64,000 bases of DNA from Collimonas humicola (GCF_018304945.1 NZ_JAGQEE010000008.1:62001-126000), one strand, 5' to 3'. Counted from the stretch's first letter, positions 37,969 to 48,597 are shown. Notes: generated from the sequence alone by a model not told the origin. Numbers and translations are program-made.

Positions 37969-39609
37969 TCATGCCGGCTCCTCCACCGCTTCTTGCTGGA
38001 AAAAATCGCGCAGTTGTTCCTTGACGACCGCGCCCGCGCTGTACGCTTGCATGCGCGCGATTGCGTGTTGGCCCATCGCCAGGTATTTTTCCGGATGCTG
38101 CTTCGCTATCTGATAGCTCTCCGCATAGCCGTTGCAGATCGATTCCCAATCCAGGCGGTAACGCAGGGTGCGGAACAGGTCGCGCGGATCATGCGGCCAG
38201 ACATTGTGCTCAAGGCTGGACTTGACGATGAAGGCGGCGCCGTCGTCGATGTAATCTTCCATCGCCGTATGCCGCGGCGCGATGACCGGCCTGCCGCAGC
38301 TCATGAATTCCATCAGCGGCAGGCACAGTCCTTCGCACAAGGAGGTATTGACGTAAAAACTGGTGGCGCCTATCAGCTCTTCATAGGTGGCGTCATCGAG
38401 ATAGGCATGCAAGGTCAGGACCCGGCACTTGAATGGCGCCAGCTGCGACAGCAAAGTCAGCAAGGTGTTGTGATACAGCGACAGATCGCGCTCATTCATC
38501 TTCAGCACCAGCGTCGCATCCTCGACGTCGCGGAAGGTCCAGCAGAATGCGGTCACCATGTCGAACCAGTTCTTGCGGCCATCCTTGGGACTGAGGATGG
38601 AGGTATAGACCACCCCTTCCAGATTGACGCCCACCGCGGGCTCTTGCGGCGGTTCCGGCGCAACGGTGACTGCCGCTGGCGGCGCGGCCGGCGCCGCTTG
38701 CTGCTGCGGCTCTGCCGGCAAGGGCTGCTGCACCGGCGCATGCGCGCGGCTTTCGTAGCCCATGATGGCGCGTGCAACGGTATTGCCGCCGCGTCCGCCA
38801 AGCGCCACCGCGCGGGCCAGCCATAAAGGCAGCAAGTCGCGCACCGCTTCCCGGTACCAGGTCAGCAGATGGCGCTTGGTCACCGCCAGCCGGTAGCGCA
38901 GGTTCTTGGCCGGCGCCACGGGCTCAGGCTGGAGCGGCGGCGCGACCGGTTCTGGCGCGGGTTCCGGCTGGACTGGCGGCAGCAGCGGCGCCTCATCGGG
39001 CTCATCGAGCTCGTCCGACGCCTGCGGGAAGGTGACATGTGCGATCAGGCCGTCGGCAGACAAACCCAGGACATGGCTATCGATCACGATGCCGCGCACC
39101 TGCAGCTGGCTTTGAGCGGGCGGCAGGCTGGATCCGAAGCGCGCCCGCGGAGCGGCGAACTGTTCCCACAACGGCGCCGGCACCGCCAGCACCGGGAAGG
39201 TCGGCCCCATCGCTTCCCGGACGATGCGCGCGGTATAGCTGGACAAGGTGATCGCTCTGCCGTGGCGGCCAAACACGTTGCGCCAGTCGTTGCGCACATC
39301 CTCATCCCACTGCTCGTCAGGAATATTGCTGTATTCCCAGGCGAACACCGATACGGTCGGGCAGCGCAGGTCGATCAGGGTTTTGTTGGGAGGGGAAAAG
39401 GAAAGGAAAACGCATTCTTCGCCGCGCTCGCGGCAGGCGTCGAACAGTGGATCGACTTCGGTCTCCGGCTGCCGCACCACGGTCACCGTGCCGAGCTCCT
39501 GCAAGACGGTGCGAAAAGCTTTCAAGACAAAGTAGTAGCTGTACTCTGGCAAACCAAGGCTTTTGTTGATTGTATTTTCGCCAATATCCGAATACAGAAT
39601 GAAATTCAT
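37969..39609 (-). CDS. Glycosyltransferase (GT4-like) with a proline-rich insertion
   Basis: A 546-residue paralogue of the gene at 36576. It shares SLGLPEYSYYFVLKAF at 17-32, CVFLSFSPPNKTLIDL, VVYTSILSPKDGRKNWFDMV and CEGLCLPLMEFMSCGRPVI with NTAM-type HTAMEDYIDD. Between the two Rossmann halves it carries about 130 extra residues (195-325): two Pro/Gln/Ala-rich linkers (206-233, 290-325) around a basic, partly hydrophobic segment (WYREAVRDLLPLWLARAVAL). The insertion is absent from the paralogue and could be a membrane or partner docking arm. The ATG at 39609 is used; a TTG precedes it. First gene of the 13-gene cluster. Confidence 0.82.
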   Translation of the reverse strand: MNFILYSDIGENTINKSLGLPEYSYYFVLKAFRTVLQELGTVTVVRQPETEVDPLFDACRERGEECVFLSFSPPNKTLIDLRCPTVSVFAWEYSNIPDEQWDEDVRNDWRNVFGRHGRAITLSSYTARIVREAMGPTFPVLAVPAPLWEQFAAPRARFGSSLPPAQSQLQVRGIVIDSHVLGLSADGLIAHVTFPQASDELDEPDEAPLLPPVQPEPAPEPVAPPLQPEPVAPAKNLRYRLAVTKRHLLTWYREAVRDLLPLWLARAVALGGRGGNTVARAIMGYESRAHAPVQQPLPAEPQQQAAPAAPPAAVTVAPEPPQEPAVGVNLEGVVYTSILSPKDGRKNWFDMVTAFCWTFRDVEDATLVLKMNERDLSLYHNTLLTLLSQLAPFKCRVLTLHAYLDDATYEELIGATSFYVNTSLCEGLCLPLMEFMSCGRPVIAPRHTAMEDYIDDGAAFIVKSSLEHNVWPHDPRDLFRTLRYRLDWESICNGYAESYQIAKQHPEKYLAMGQHAIARMQAYSAGAVVKEQLRDFFQQEAVEEPA

Positions 39610-40059
39610 CAAAATCGTACTTTTAATCGAATGTTAATCGTCCGAATCATTGCCTTGACCACTTACTGCCTGCCATCGCGCCGCTTCAGACCTGTCTCAG
39701 CCTCGTACTCGAGGCCATTCTTTTTTATCGCGGGGAAAAAATGCAGGAGCTGCCATACGCCAAGAAGTTTCCTGCCAAACATTCCCCTTGGGCGATGATA
39801 CCTGATACGGCGCGGGGGTAGTCAAATGAGGAAGGGCTTTAGAGAGTAGCCCCTATTATGGAAGAGCTTGCAGATACGCTAATTTCTTGCCGGATCCATA
39901 GGCAAAAAACACGCTGGAATTGCTGAGGCGGAAGGAGAATGGCGCGGCGCAACGAACAATATCATTGGCCAATATGTGCAGGCTGCCGCCGGCGCAAGGG
40001 AGATACCACTTGGCGCCGGCAGGCTTAAGGCCCGTTGCGGATGATTGTCTTCTGCGCGA
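39610..40059. other. 450-bp intergenic region upstream of the polysaccharide cluster
   Basis: No gene recognised. It must contain the promoter of the leftward cluster, but I see no strong -35/-10 pair and no JUMPstart/ops element. The right half reads more GC-rich and holds only short unsupported frames. It also contains the 3' side of the IS5-derived gene. Confidence 0.45.
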
Positions 40060-40530
40060 TCAGTTGGCCTGGACGTCGTTGCTCACCAGCCATACCCACG
40101 ATGACGACAGTTCGTCGCCGCGTGCCGGCTTGGCGCCGGCGCCGCTGGCCGAAGCGAGGGCGCGGCCATAGGTTTTCACATTGGCGCGCCTGATCGACCT
40201 TTCCGTATTCAGACGGGTGTGCTCGTCGCCCAGCACGATGATGGCCTGCAAGATCGCTTGTAATTCATGGTGGTCGGCCAGGCTTTCGGCCACGCGCCGC
40301 CAGACATCGGCCTTGGTCCAGCGCCTAAAGCGCATGTAGCTGGTTCTCCAGCGGCCGAATTCCGGCGCCAGGTTGCTCCATGTGCCGGTTTTCAGCGCCA
40401 CCCACAGCACTGCCTCCATGAACAGACGATTGTCGCGGCCGCACATGCCGGAATCCCCTGGCCGCCCTACCAGCAAAGGCTCCAGTTTCTCCCACTGATC
40501 ATCTCGAAGAACGCGGTTAATTTTCTGCAT
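40060..40530 (-). CDS. IS5-family OrfA-derived protein (DUF4096 domain) with a non-transposase C-terminus
   Basis: A 156-residue protein. Residues 1-90 are the N-terminal helix-turn-helix domain of IS5/IS1031-group transposases (LRDDQWEKLEPLLVGRPGD, NRLFMEAVLWVALKTGTWSNL, MRFRRWTKADVWRRVAESL). Then, in place of the DDE catalytic half, it has HHELQAILQAIIVLGDEHTR and a Ser/Ala/Gly-rich tail. No DDE half or inverted repeats are visible on either side, so it is not a working insertion sequence. It may be a decayed fragment or a domesticated DNA-binding protein. Codon use of the first part is clean and the frame is intact. Confidence 0.65.
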   Translation of the reverse strand: MQKINRVLRDDQWEKLEPLLVGRPGDSGMCGRDNRLFMEAVLWVALKTGTWSNLAPEFGRWRTSYMRFRRWTKADVWRRVAESLADHHELQAILQAIIVLGDEHTRLNTERSIRRANVKTYGRALASASGAGAKPARGDELSSSWVWLVSNDVQAN

Positions 40531-41037
40531 CTATCTACTCTTTAATTGTTGAACTTGGATCAGGCAACTCGATTTGCCTCTCGGCAAATCTTTTTCTTTT
40601 GAAAATCGCCAGATCATATCCAATCGGTTACCCCTGTCGCTATGCGCTCACCGGTTTGTTAAGTTTGGTGGCTGCATACATACAAAGAGTAAAAGCAAGA
40701 GCCTAATGAAACCACTGAAAAATTGGATTTTTAACTATAGTTCACATAAATTAACGATATTTAACCCTAAAATGAGGTCAGATGCACATTCATTATTTCC
40801 GTAAGAAAACTAAATGATTTAACTATTTCTTTTGGATAACATTTTTTGGCCATCGGCTTTTCAAAAAAAACCATGGCGATGTTTCACAATTGGATAATTC
40901 AAAGTTAACGATTCACCTTATCTTGTCCGCCTCGCCAGCCAAAAAATGACGCTCTGCGGCACCGATAGCGCGTCAGCACACAGCTTGCCGCCCGCCGAGA
41001 TCAGATACTCAGACGGGCGGCAAGGCAATGTTGCATA
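40531..41037. other. 507-bp AT-rich intergenic region
   Basis: No gene or repeat that I can support. The stretch about 40540-40920 is the most A/T-rich DNA outside the Rhs region, with many A and T runs, and could hold the promoter of the IS5-derived gene (leftward). The last 100 bp is the 3' flank of the binding-protein gene. Confidence 0.45.
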
Positions 41038-42168
41038 TCAGTGCAGGAACCTGCCCGATTTTGCCACCATGGTCAGGTCGACGAACTCCGAACCATTGTG
41101 GCTGCTTGGACTGAAGGTAATGAAATAGCCGCCGGCATCGTAATGACTGACGGTTTCCAGCGCCCGGATCAGGCTATCGCGCGACAGGTTGCTGCCGGCG
41201 CGGCGCAGGCCTTCGACAAACACTTTGGCGGCGATGAAGCCTTCCATGCTGACGTAGTCCCATTGTTTCTTGCCGTCCTGCAGATAATATTTGCGGTATT
41301 CCTTGACGATGGCGCGGGTTTCGTCCCACGGCGCCGGCATGACCTGGGAGATCTGCACGCCGCTGGCATCCTTGCCGAGCGCGGTCACCAGCTGCTGGCT
41401 GCCGACGAAGGAGATATTCCAGAACGAGGGCGGGCTGCCGGCAACGATCATAGCCTTGATGAAGGCGGCGCTGGAATTGTAGGCCGATACCATGATCACC
41501 GTCTGCGGCTTGCCGGCGCGGATCTTGGCGACGGCGTCGCTGACCTCGACGCTGTTGCGCTCCACCGTGCCGAGCGCGGCCACTTCGATGCCGCGCTTCT
41601 TCAAGGCCCGCGTGACGCCTTCCAGGCCAGCCTTGCCATAGGCGTCATTCTGGTAAAACACCGCGATCCGCTTCAGCGACAAGGTCGAGATCTGCTGCAC
41701 GATCTTCTCGGTCTCGACGAAGTAGCTGGCGCGGATATTGAAGACATTGCGGTTGAACGGTTCACGCAGCGATTGAGCGCCGCTGAACGGCGCGAAGAAC
41801 GGCACCTTGGCTTTGCTTACCGCAGGAATCGAGGCGTTCGAGGTCGGCGTGCCGACATAGCCGAACAAGGCCAGCACCTCATCCTGTTCGATGAACTGCT
41901 TGGTATTCGCGGCGGCGCGGTCCGGCTCGTAGCCGTCATCCAGGGTCTTCAGGATGATCTTGCGGCCGAACACGCCGCCGCTGGCGTTGACCTGATCGAA
42001 ATAAGCCTGGGCGCCGTCGTGCATGCCCTTGCCCAGTTCTTTGGCCGGACCGGAAAACGCTGCCGACTGTCCCAAGGTGATGGTGCTGGCGGTGACGCCG
42101 GTTTCGGCCTGGCAGATGGCGGCTGTCAGCAGCAGCGATGAGAGGACAAATATGTTGTTGAAGCGCAT
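41038..42168 (-). CDS. ABC transporter substrate-binding protein, branched-chain amino acid type
   Basis: A 376-residue periplasmic protein of the Peripla_BP_6 (LivJ/LivK-like) family. Signal peptide MRFNNIFVLSSLLLTAAICQAE, then the mature start TITLGQSAAFSGPAKELGKGMHDGAQAYFDQVN (quoted in part). Lobe-hinge motifs: FALFGYVGTPTSNASIPAVS-like LFGYVGTPTSNASIPAVSK and IAVFYQNDAYGKAGLEG. No permease or ATPase genes accompany it, so it is an orphan that either feeds a distant transporter or serves as a sensor. Ligand unknown (amide, amino acid or aromatic). The frame is open 41 codons upstream, but the ATG at 42168 starts the signal peptide. Confidence 0.88.
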   Translation of the reverse strand: MRFNNIFVLSSLLLTAAICQAETGVTASTITLGQSAAFSGPAKELGKGMHDGAQAYFDQVNASGGVFGRKIILKTLDDGYEPDRAAANTKQFIEQDEVLALFGYVGTPTSNASIPAVSKAKVPFFAPFSGAQSLREPFNRNVFNIRASYFVETEKIVQQISTLSLKRIAVFYQNDAYGKAGLEGVTRALKKRGIEVAALGTVERNSVEVSDAVAKIRAGKPQTVIMVSAYNSSAAFIKAMIVAGSPPSFWNISFVGSQQLVTALGKDASGVQISQVMPAPWDETRAIVKEYRKYYLQDGKKQWDYVSMEGFIAAKVFVEGLRRAGSNLSRDSLIRALETVSHYDAGGYFITFSPSSHNGSEFVDLTMVAKSGRFLH

Positions 42169-42666
42169 GGGGATCCGATCCTTCACAGGAATTGAGTTGA
42201 TGGAGACTGCAAGGCCAGCCGATGTTAGCGCTACCGAAAAACCGCGTAAAACGACGCCCGCAATCGTGCGGGCCGGATGCTTACTTGGCAATGCGAAATG
42301 AGCGCGGGATCGGGCGAGGACAAAGCCGATTTGCCTGCACGCTGCAACCTGAATCAGCGCGCAGGCAATAGCAAAAACGAGCGCGCGGTTTGTTGCAGTG
42401 CAGAAAATTTCGCTAAGTAAAACGCAAAGCAGGTAACGCTGTCAAGCAAGCGAAGCATATTCGTGGCTAAAAAACAGAGAAACAGCTCTCGCTATATTTC
42501 AAAGGGAATAGCGTAAGCAAGCGCTGCCGCCCGCATGAAATTGCCACTTCGCAACATTACCAATATGATGTGGCCACATTGCGCGGACCGCGCCCTACTC
42601 TGTTCCGGTCAGCCTATCCCTTTCACTTGTCGCAGCCGCCTCGTCACTGCGAATACGGAGAAGTCC
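42169..42666. other. 498-bp divergent intergenic region
   Basis: It separates the leftward binding-protein gene from the rightward DUF885 gene, so it should hold both promoters. I see no convincing gene. Open frames extend into it from both sides but lack family similarity. No clear operator repeats noted. Confidence 0.4.
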
Positions 42667-44451
42667 ATGAATCGATTTACCGTTCCCATGCTGCTGAGCG
42701 CCGCCACGCTGGCTGCGTCGAACTACGCCACGGCGGCGACGCCATCCCCGGCCTGGATAGAAAAAAGCAACGCCGCCGCCCAGATGCTCTTGAAGACGCA
42801 AGCCGAGTTCAACCCGGAAAATGCATCGCAACAAGGGATGGCCGAATACGACGATAAGGTCATCGACCTGAAACCGGATCTTGAAGCGCGCGAACGCGCA
42901 GCCACGCTGGCAGCGATCCGGCAACTGCGCAGCCAGCTGGAACAGGAGAACGATCTCAAGGTGCAGCAGGATTTGCGCATCATGATCCGCGCCGCCGAGC
43001 TGGCCAATGAAGGGCATGACCTCAATGAACGCTACATGCTGCTGTACGAGGACGTCGGCCAGGATATTTTCAGCGGCCAGTTCGCCCTGCTACAAGACCA
43101 GGTCGCCCCGGCCCGCCGTGCTCAGGCGCTGGTCCGGCTAAAACGCTATCTTGGCCTGGAAGCCGGCTACACGCCGCTGATCAAGCTGGCTCAGGCGCGC
43201 TTCGAAGCGCTGCACGGCAACGCTAGGCTGCTCGGTCCTTACAGCAAGGAGATCGAGCAGGCGCTGGGCAATACCGGCGAATACGTGGATGGCATCCGGC
43301 AGCTGTACGCCAAGTACAAGATCGCCGGCGCGGAGGCAGCATTGAGCGCCTTGCAACAGCAGCTCGATGATTACTCGGCGTGGACCAAAAGCGTGGTCAT
43401 GCCGCGTGCGCGCAGCGACTTCAAGCTGCCGCCGGAACTGTATGCCTTCCAGCTGAAACAGATAGGAGTGGATATCCCGCCAGCGCAGCTGATGCGCGAA
43501 GCACAGCTGGAGTTCATGGAGACCCAGGCGGCCATGCAGCTGATCGCGCCAATGGTCGCCAAGAGCCAGGGCATCAATGCCAGCGACTATCGCGATGTCG
43601 TCAATGTGCTCAAAAAGCAGCAGCTAGACAAGCAGTCTATCGAACCGCACTATCACGCCATCATCGGCAGGATCGAAGAGATCATCCGCCGCGAAAACAT
43701 CATCACCCTGCCGCAACGGCCTATGGTGATGCGCACCGCTTCCGACGCCGAGAGCGCGCAGGTGCCGGCGCCGCACATGCAGCCGCCGCCGCTGGTCAAC
43801 AATCAGGGCGAGTCCGGGGAATTCATTCTTTCTCTTGGGGTGCCAGCCAGCACCGGGGTCGCCAACGCCAGGTTCGACGACTTCACCTATAAGGCCGCGG
43901 CCTGGTCGCTGACCGCGCATGAAGGACGTCCGGGACATGAATTGCAGTTTGCCGGCATGCTGGAAGGCGGCGTCTCGCTGGCGCGCAGCGTGTTTTCCTT
44001 CAACAGCGTCAACGTGGAAGGCTGGGCGCTTTACTCGGAAGCGGAAATGCTGCCGTACGAGCCGCAGGAAGCCCAGCTGGCGGCGCTCGACGCCCGCCTG
44101 CTGCGCGCCGCTCGCGCATTCCTGGACCCGATGCTGAACCTGGGATTGATCACGCCCGAGCGCGCGCACGACATCCTGGTGCACGACGTCTGCGCCTCCG
44201 AAGCGCTGGCGCAGGAAGAACTGGACCGCTATACATTCCAGAGCCCCGGTCAGGCGACTTCTTACTTTTACGGTTATGCAAGGCTGATGCAATTGCGCGC
44301 CGAAGCCCAGATCGCCATGGGGCCACGCTTCAACCGCAAGGCCTTCAACGATTTTGTCGTCAGCCAGGGCTTGCTGCCGCCGGATGAACTGGCGCATGAA
44401 GTGCGAAAGGATTTCGTGCAGCCGACGCTGCTGGCCGGGCAAAAATCATAA
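42667..44451 (+). CDS. DUF885 family protein (putative exported metallo-hydrolase)
   Basis: A 594-residue protein with a signal peptide (MNRFTVPMLLSAATLAASNYATAA). The DUF885 metal block is HEGRPGHELQF at about residue 417 (H-E-x-x-x-H), followed by VNVEGWALYSEAEMLP, the second conserved block. It diverges from the first DUF885 protein at 20462 (HESIPGHH there): a Glu follows the second His here, so the two belong to different subfamilies. ATG 42667 chosen because the signal peptide starts there, with GGAGA upstream; the frame is open 44 codons earlier. Monocistronic. Confidence 0.86.
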   Translation: MNRFTVPMLLSAATLAASNYATAATPSPAWIEKSNAAAQMLLKTQAEFNPENASQQGMAEYDDKVIDLKPDLEARERAATLAAIRQLRSQLEQENDLKVQQDLRIMIRAAELANEGHDLNERYMLLYEDVGQDIFSGQFALLQDQVAPARRAQALVRLKRYLGLEAGYTPLIKLAQARFEALHGNARLLGPYSKEIEQALGNTGEYVDGIRQLYAKYKIAGAEAALSALQQQLDDYSAWTKSVVMPRARSDFKLPPELYAFQLKQIGVDIPPAQLMREAQLEFMETQAAMQLIAPMVAKSQGINASDYRDVVNVLKKQQLDKQSIEPHYHAIIGRIEEIIRRENIITLPQRPMVMRTASDAESAQVPAPHMQPPPLVNNQGESGEFILSLGVPASTGVANARFDDFTYKAAAWSLTAHEGRPGHELQFAGMLEGGVSLARSVFSFNSVNVEGWALYSEAEMLPYEPQEAQLAALDARLLRAARAFLDPMLNLGLITPERAHDILVHDVCASEALAQEELDRYTFQSPGQATSYFYGYARLMQLRAEAQIAMGPRFNRKAFNDFVVSQGLLPPDELAHEVRKDFVQPTLLAGQKS

Positions 44452-44657
44452 AACCGGCGGCGGGGGGAGCGCCGCGCACTTCCTGCCCGCCAGGGTCATC
44501 GCGCCGGGAGCGCAGCGTGGGACGAATCCTTGATGCGCGGCGCTTGGCAAGAAAACACGAACAACTCAATTTATTTCCATTTGGCATTTTTATGTCAATC
44601 ACCGGCTGCAATCCCTTTGTTTTGTAACCGAAGCGCATGCGGGCGACCTTCAATGGT

Positions 44658-44676
44658 TATAATGAGAATCATTATT
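44658..44676 (+). promoter_or_regulatory. Fur box overlapping a perfect -10 of the feo operon
   Basis: The 19-mer TATAATGAGAATCATTATT matches the Fur consensus (GATAATGATAATCATTATC) at 16 of 19 positions. Its first six bases are a perfect TATAAT -10 element, though I find no good -35 at 16-18 bp. Fe-Fur bound here would block RNA polymerase. It lies 16 bp before the feoA ATG. Confidence 0.88.
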
Positions 44677-44691
44677 AGTAATGGCGTTTGT

Positions 44692-44931
44692 ATGAGACTT
44701 TGCGACTTGACCCCGTTTACACCTGCAGTCATCGAACAGGTAGAAGATGTGCTGACTGCAGACCCGATTGCGAAGCGCTTGCGCGAGCTGGGATTCGTCA
44801 ACGGCGAAGCGGTCAGCGTGGTGGCGCGCGGCCCGGTCGGCGCCGATCCGCTGATGATACAAATCGGCTTCACCCGTTTTGCCCTGCGTCGCGCCGAAGC
44901 GCACCGGGTGCATGTCAACCTGGCTTCCTGA
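44692..44931 (+). CDS. feoA: Ferrous iron transport protein A
   Basis: A 79-residue SH3-like protein that supports FeoB. Motifs: RLCDLTPFTPAVIEQV, then RLRELGFVNGEAVSVVARGP and the C-terminal LMIQIGFTRFALRRAEAHRV, all standard for FeoA. The frame is open further upstream, but ATG 44692 begins the family and lies just after the Fur box. Operon feoA-feoB-small Cys-rich protein. FeoB starts 10 bp after its stop. Confidence 0.93.
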   Translation: MRLCDLTPFTPAVIEQVEDVLTADPIAKRLRELGFVNGEAVSVVARGPVGADPLMIQIGFTRFALRRAEAHRVHVNLAS

Positions 44932-44941
44932 ATCAAGCACC

Positions 44942-46785
<1,844 letters not shown>

Positions 46786-46789
<4 letters not shown>

Positions 46790-47085
46790 CCCCGTTCCTG
46801 ATCATCCAAGCCATCGTCATCAGCCTGGCGGTCATCGCCAGCCTGATCTACGCCTGCCGCCGCCTGATGCCAGCCACCAGCCAGCGCGTGCAGGCAAACC
46901 TGGCCAATGCGCTAAGCCAGCCGGCGCGCCCAGCCCTGCTGCGCAAACTCGGCGGACAACTGCAACCGACAGCAGCGGCAGGCGGCTGCGGCAGCGGGTG
47001 TGGTTCATGCTCCACCGGCTGCGCTACAAGCGCCCAGACAGTAGAAGAACAACCGCTCAAATTCCGCGAACGTCCTAGCGAATAA
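46786..47085 (+). CDS. Small Cys-rich membrane protein of the feo operon (DUF6587/FeoC position)
   Basis: A 99-residue protein: one N-terminal TM helix (about 4-24, FLIIQAIVISLAVIASLIYA), a linker, and a Cys-rich tail GGCGSGCGSCSTGCATS with five Cys in 15 residues. It is not a winged-helix FeoC. It resembles the FeoB-associated Cys-rich membrane proteins (DUF6587) found after feoB in other bacteria. The tail could bind Fe(II) or an Fe-S cluster and regulate or gate FeoB; this is inference. Start fixed by the ATGA overlap with feoB. Confidence 0.82.
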
Positions 47086-47128
47086 AGTGAACCAACAGCT
47101 GCGAAAAATCGCATGCGCTCCGTGGCCC

Positions 47129-47190
47129 GTCAATTGGGGTCAGAGTAATTTTCGCAAAGAACGCGAAAAAAAACTCTGACCCCAATTGAC
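47129..47190. repeat. Nested inverted repeat with the GGGGTCAGAGT motif (copy 1)
   Basis: Arms GTCAATTGGGGTCAGAGT (47129-47146) and ACTCTGACCCCAATTGAC (47173-47190) are perfect 18-bp complements. Inside them a further TTTTCGC/GCGAAAA stem extends the helix. The motif is widespread in proteobacterial genomes as a palindromic repeat; I recall it often near REP-associated transposases, but no such gene is here. It lies 44 bp after the feo operon, so it could also end transcription. Confidence 0.85.
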
Positions 47191-47277
47191 TAGAGCGGCT
47201 CCGGTTTTGACGTTGGGGTTGTTTTTGAAGTTGCTGTTGCCGTTGCTTTTGACGTACCCCGCATTGAGACGTTGCCA

Positions 47278-47367
47278 AATCCGGCGCGTGTCAGCCGGGA
47301 ATTGTGAGGGGCATGTTTGAGCCGAAGGCGAGTTTTGCCCCTCACCCGGCTGGCGCGCGCCGGATTT
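47278..47367. repeat. GC-rich inverted repeat, middle of the repeat island
   Basis: Left arm from 47278 (AAATCCGGCGCG, GTCAGCCGGG, then TGAGGGGC) pairs with right arm 47345-47367 (CCCGGCTGGCGCGCGCCGGA and TT) plus GCCCCTCA, a long imperfect hairpin. Its reverse-strand reading gives pieces such as GFPNPARASRVRGK that turn up as spurious small proteins in many Burkholderiales annotations. Confidence 0.7.
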
Positions 47368-47421
47368 GGGAACCCGACCGAAGGGAGGGCAACGGCTTTG
47401 CGGTCGCCTTTTCTTTGCTTA

Positions 47422-47447
47422 CTTTCTTTTGGCGAAGCAAAAGAAAG
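47422..47447. repeat. Hairpin CTTTCTTTTG/CAAAAGAAAG in the repeat island
   Basis: A perfect 10-bp stem (47422-47431 with 47438-47447) around the loop GCGAAG. It lies inside the GCCTTTTCTTTGCTTACTTT-type repeat, which I recall as a very common element in beta-proteobacteria and xanthomonads; on the minus strand its translation contains SPKESKQRKGD. Confidence 0.75.
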
Positions 47448-47550
47448 TGAGCGGCTGCCGGGCCGCTCCCGGCAAGCATCCACGGAGCAGCAACCGTTTT
47501 AGCAACCCTCAGACCGTTCTTAGCTTGCCAAGACCTGCACTCCGTAGAAC

Positions 47551-47616
47551 GTCAAATGGGGTCAGAGTAATTTACGACGATAAAACTGTCGTAAAAAAAC
47601 TCTGACCCCATTTGAC
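47551..47616. repeat. Nested inverted repeat with the GGGGTCAGAGT motif (copy 2)
   Basis: Arms GTCAAATGGGGTCAGAGT (47551-47568) and ACTCTGACCCCATTTGAC (47599-47616), with inner stem TTTACGAC/GTCGTAAA. Same architecture as copy 1, but two bases of each outer arm and the inner stem have changed together so that pairing is kept. The two copies bracket the middle repeats, giving a compact 488-bp island with no gene. Confidence 0.85.
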
Positions 47617-47631
47617 TGCATTTGCGATTGG

Positions 47632-48597
47632 CTAGTCGTCCTGCAAGGCAAATCGCGCACAATACTCGTCGGTAATCAACCCCGACCACCACCCGCCCCG
47701 CAACACCGCCCGGATCGCCTCCGCCTTCTTCGCCCCGCCCGCCATCCCGATCACCGGCTTCGACGGCGGCGAAGCCAGCGGCAAACTCGTCACCCGATCC
47801 TCGATAGGCGAAGCAACCAGCCGCCCATCCCCCGCAATCGCATGCCCGATCATCTCCCCCACCGCCCCATGCGCCTGCAGCTGCGCCACCTCCGCCGCGG
47901 TAAGGAAACCATCCTCGTGCATCGGACAGCCAGGCGCAATCGTGCCGACCCCGATAAACGTCACATCCGCCTGCTGCGCCAGGTCCGCAACGATGCGGTA
48001 CACCCGGTGCTGGCACCACTGCCGCATATCCTCGGCGCTGTCCGCCACCAGCGGCGCCGGCAGCAAAAAGAAGCGCCCCTGCGTTTTATCGGCCACCGTC
48101 AGCGCCACGTCATAGCGGTTCGACGAACCGTCCGCCGCAATCGCTCCCACCATCGATACAATCCGGTGCTGCGGCCTGTCCATTTCACTCACTGCCTCCA
48201 GCACCGCCTTCAAGGTCCGCCCGGAACCGACATTCACCACCAGCGGATTTTCCTGCTGCAGGTAACGCTCGACAATCTCGGCGCCCACCACCGCCAGCAT
48301 CTGCTGCACGCCGGCATCGTCCACCATGCTGCCAGCCGCTCCCACGCTCGGCACGACATGGCATTGCTCCAGGCCATAGCGCTGCTGCAAGGCTGCCGCC
48401 AGCTCCAGGCATTCCGACACCGGATGCTCGACCCTCACCTTGACCAGCCCCGATTCGCGCGCATAAGCCACCAGCCGCTGCGCCATCTGCCGCGAAATAC
48501 CCAGGTGGTCGGCGATCTCGTTCTGGGTATTGCCAACCACGTAATACATCCACGCCGCCCGGGCTGCGAGATCCAGTTTTTCATTTCTTGATGCCAT
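47632..48597 (-). CDS. SorC/DeoR-family sugar-binding transcriptional regulator
   Basis: A 321-residue regulator. N-terminal HTH (LDLAARAAWMYYVVGNTQNE, IADHLGISRQMAQRLVAYAR), then the SorC sugar-phosphate-binding domain (VVNVGSGRTLKAVLEAVSEM, FIGVGTIAPGCPMHEDGFL, VIGMAGGAKKAEAIRAVLRG). It diverges from the polyol transporter operon, the classic layout for SorC-type control. Klebsiella DalR, the D-arabitol regulator, is of this family as far as I recall. The probable effector is a phosphorylated sugar such as xylulose-5-phosphate (inference). Confidence 0.92.
   Translation of the reverse strand: MASRNEKLDLAARAAWMYYVVGNTQNEIADHLGISRQMAQRLVAYARESGLVKVRVEHPVSECLELAAALQQRYGLEQCHVVPSVGAAGSMVDDAGVQQMLAVVGAEIVERYLQQENPLVVNVGSGRTLKAVLEAVSEMDRPQHRIVSMVGAIAADGSSNRYDVALTVADKTQGRFFLLPAPLVADSAEDMRQWCQHRVYRIVADLAQQADVTFIGVGTIAPGCPMHEDGFLTAAEVAQLQAHGAVGEMIGHAIAGDGRLVASPIEDRVTSLPLASPPSKPVIGMAGGAKKAEAIRAVLRGGWWSGLITDEYCARFALQDD

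Noticed and set aside
39610-40059. JUMPstart/ops (RfaH) element before the polysaccharide cluster
   Set aside because: I searched for GGCGGTAGC-type sequence near the first gene and did not find it.
47190-47483. A 97-codon minus-strand frame in the repeat island (contains SPKESKQRKGD)
   Set aside because: It is the translation of a widespread DNA repeat that is often mis-annotated as a protein.
47129-47616. Repeats as a small CRISPR array
   Set aside because: Only two copies, each itself a long palindrome, with no spacer periodicity and no cas genes.
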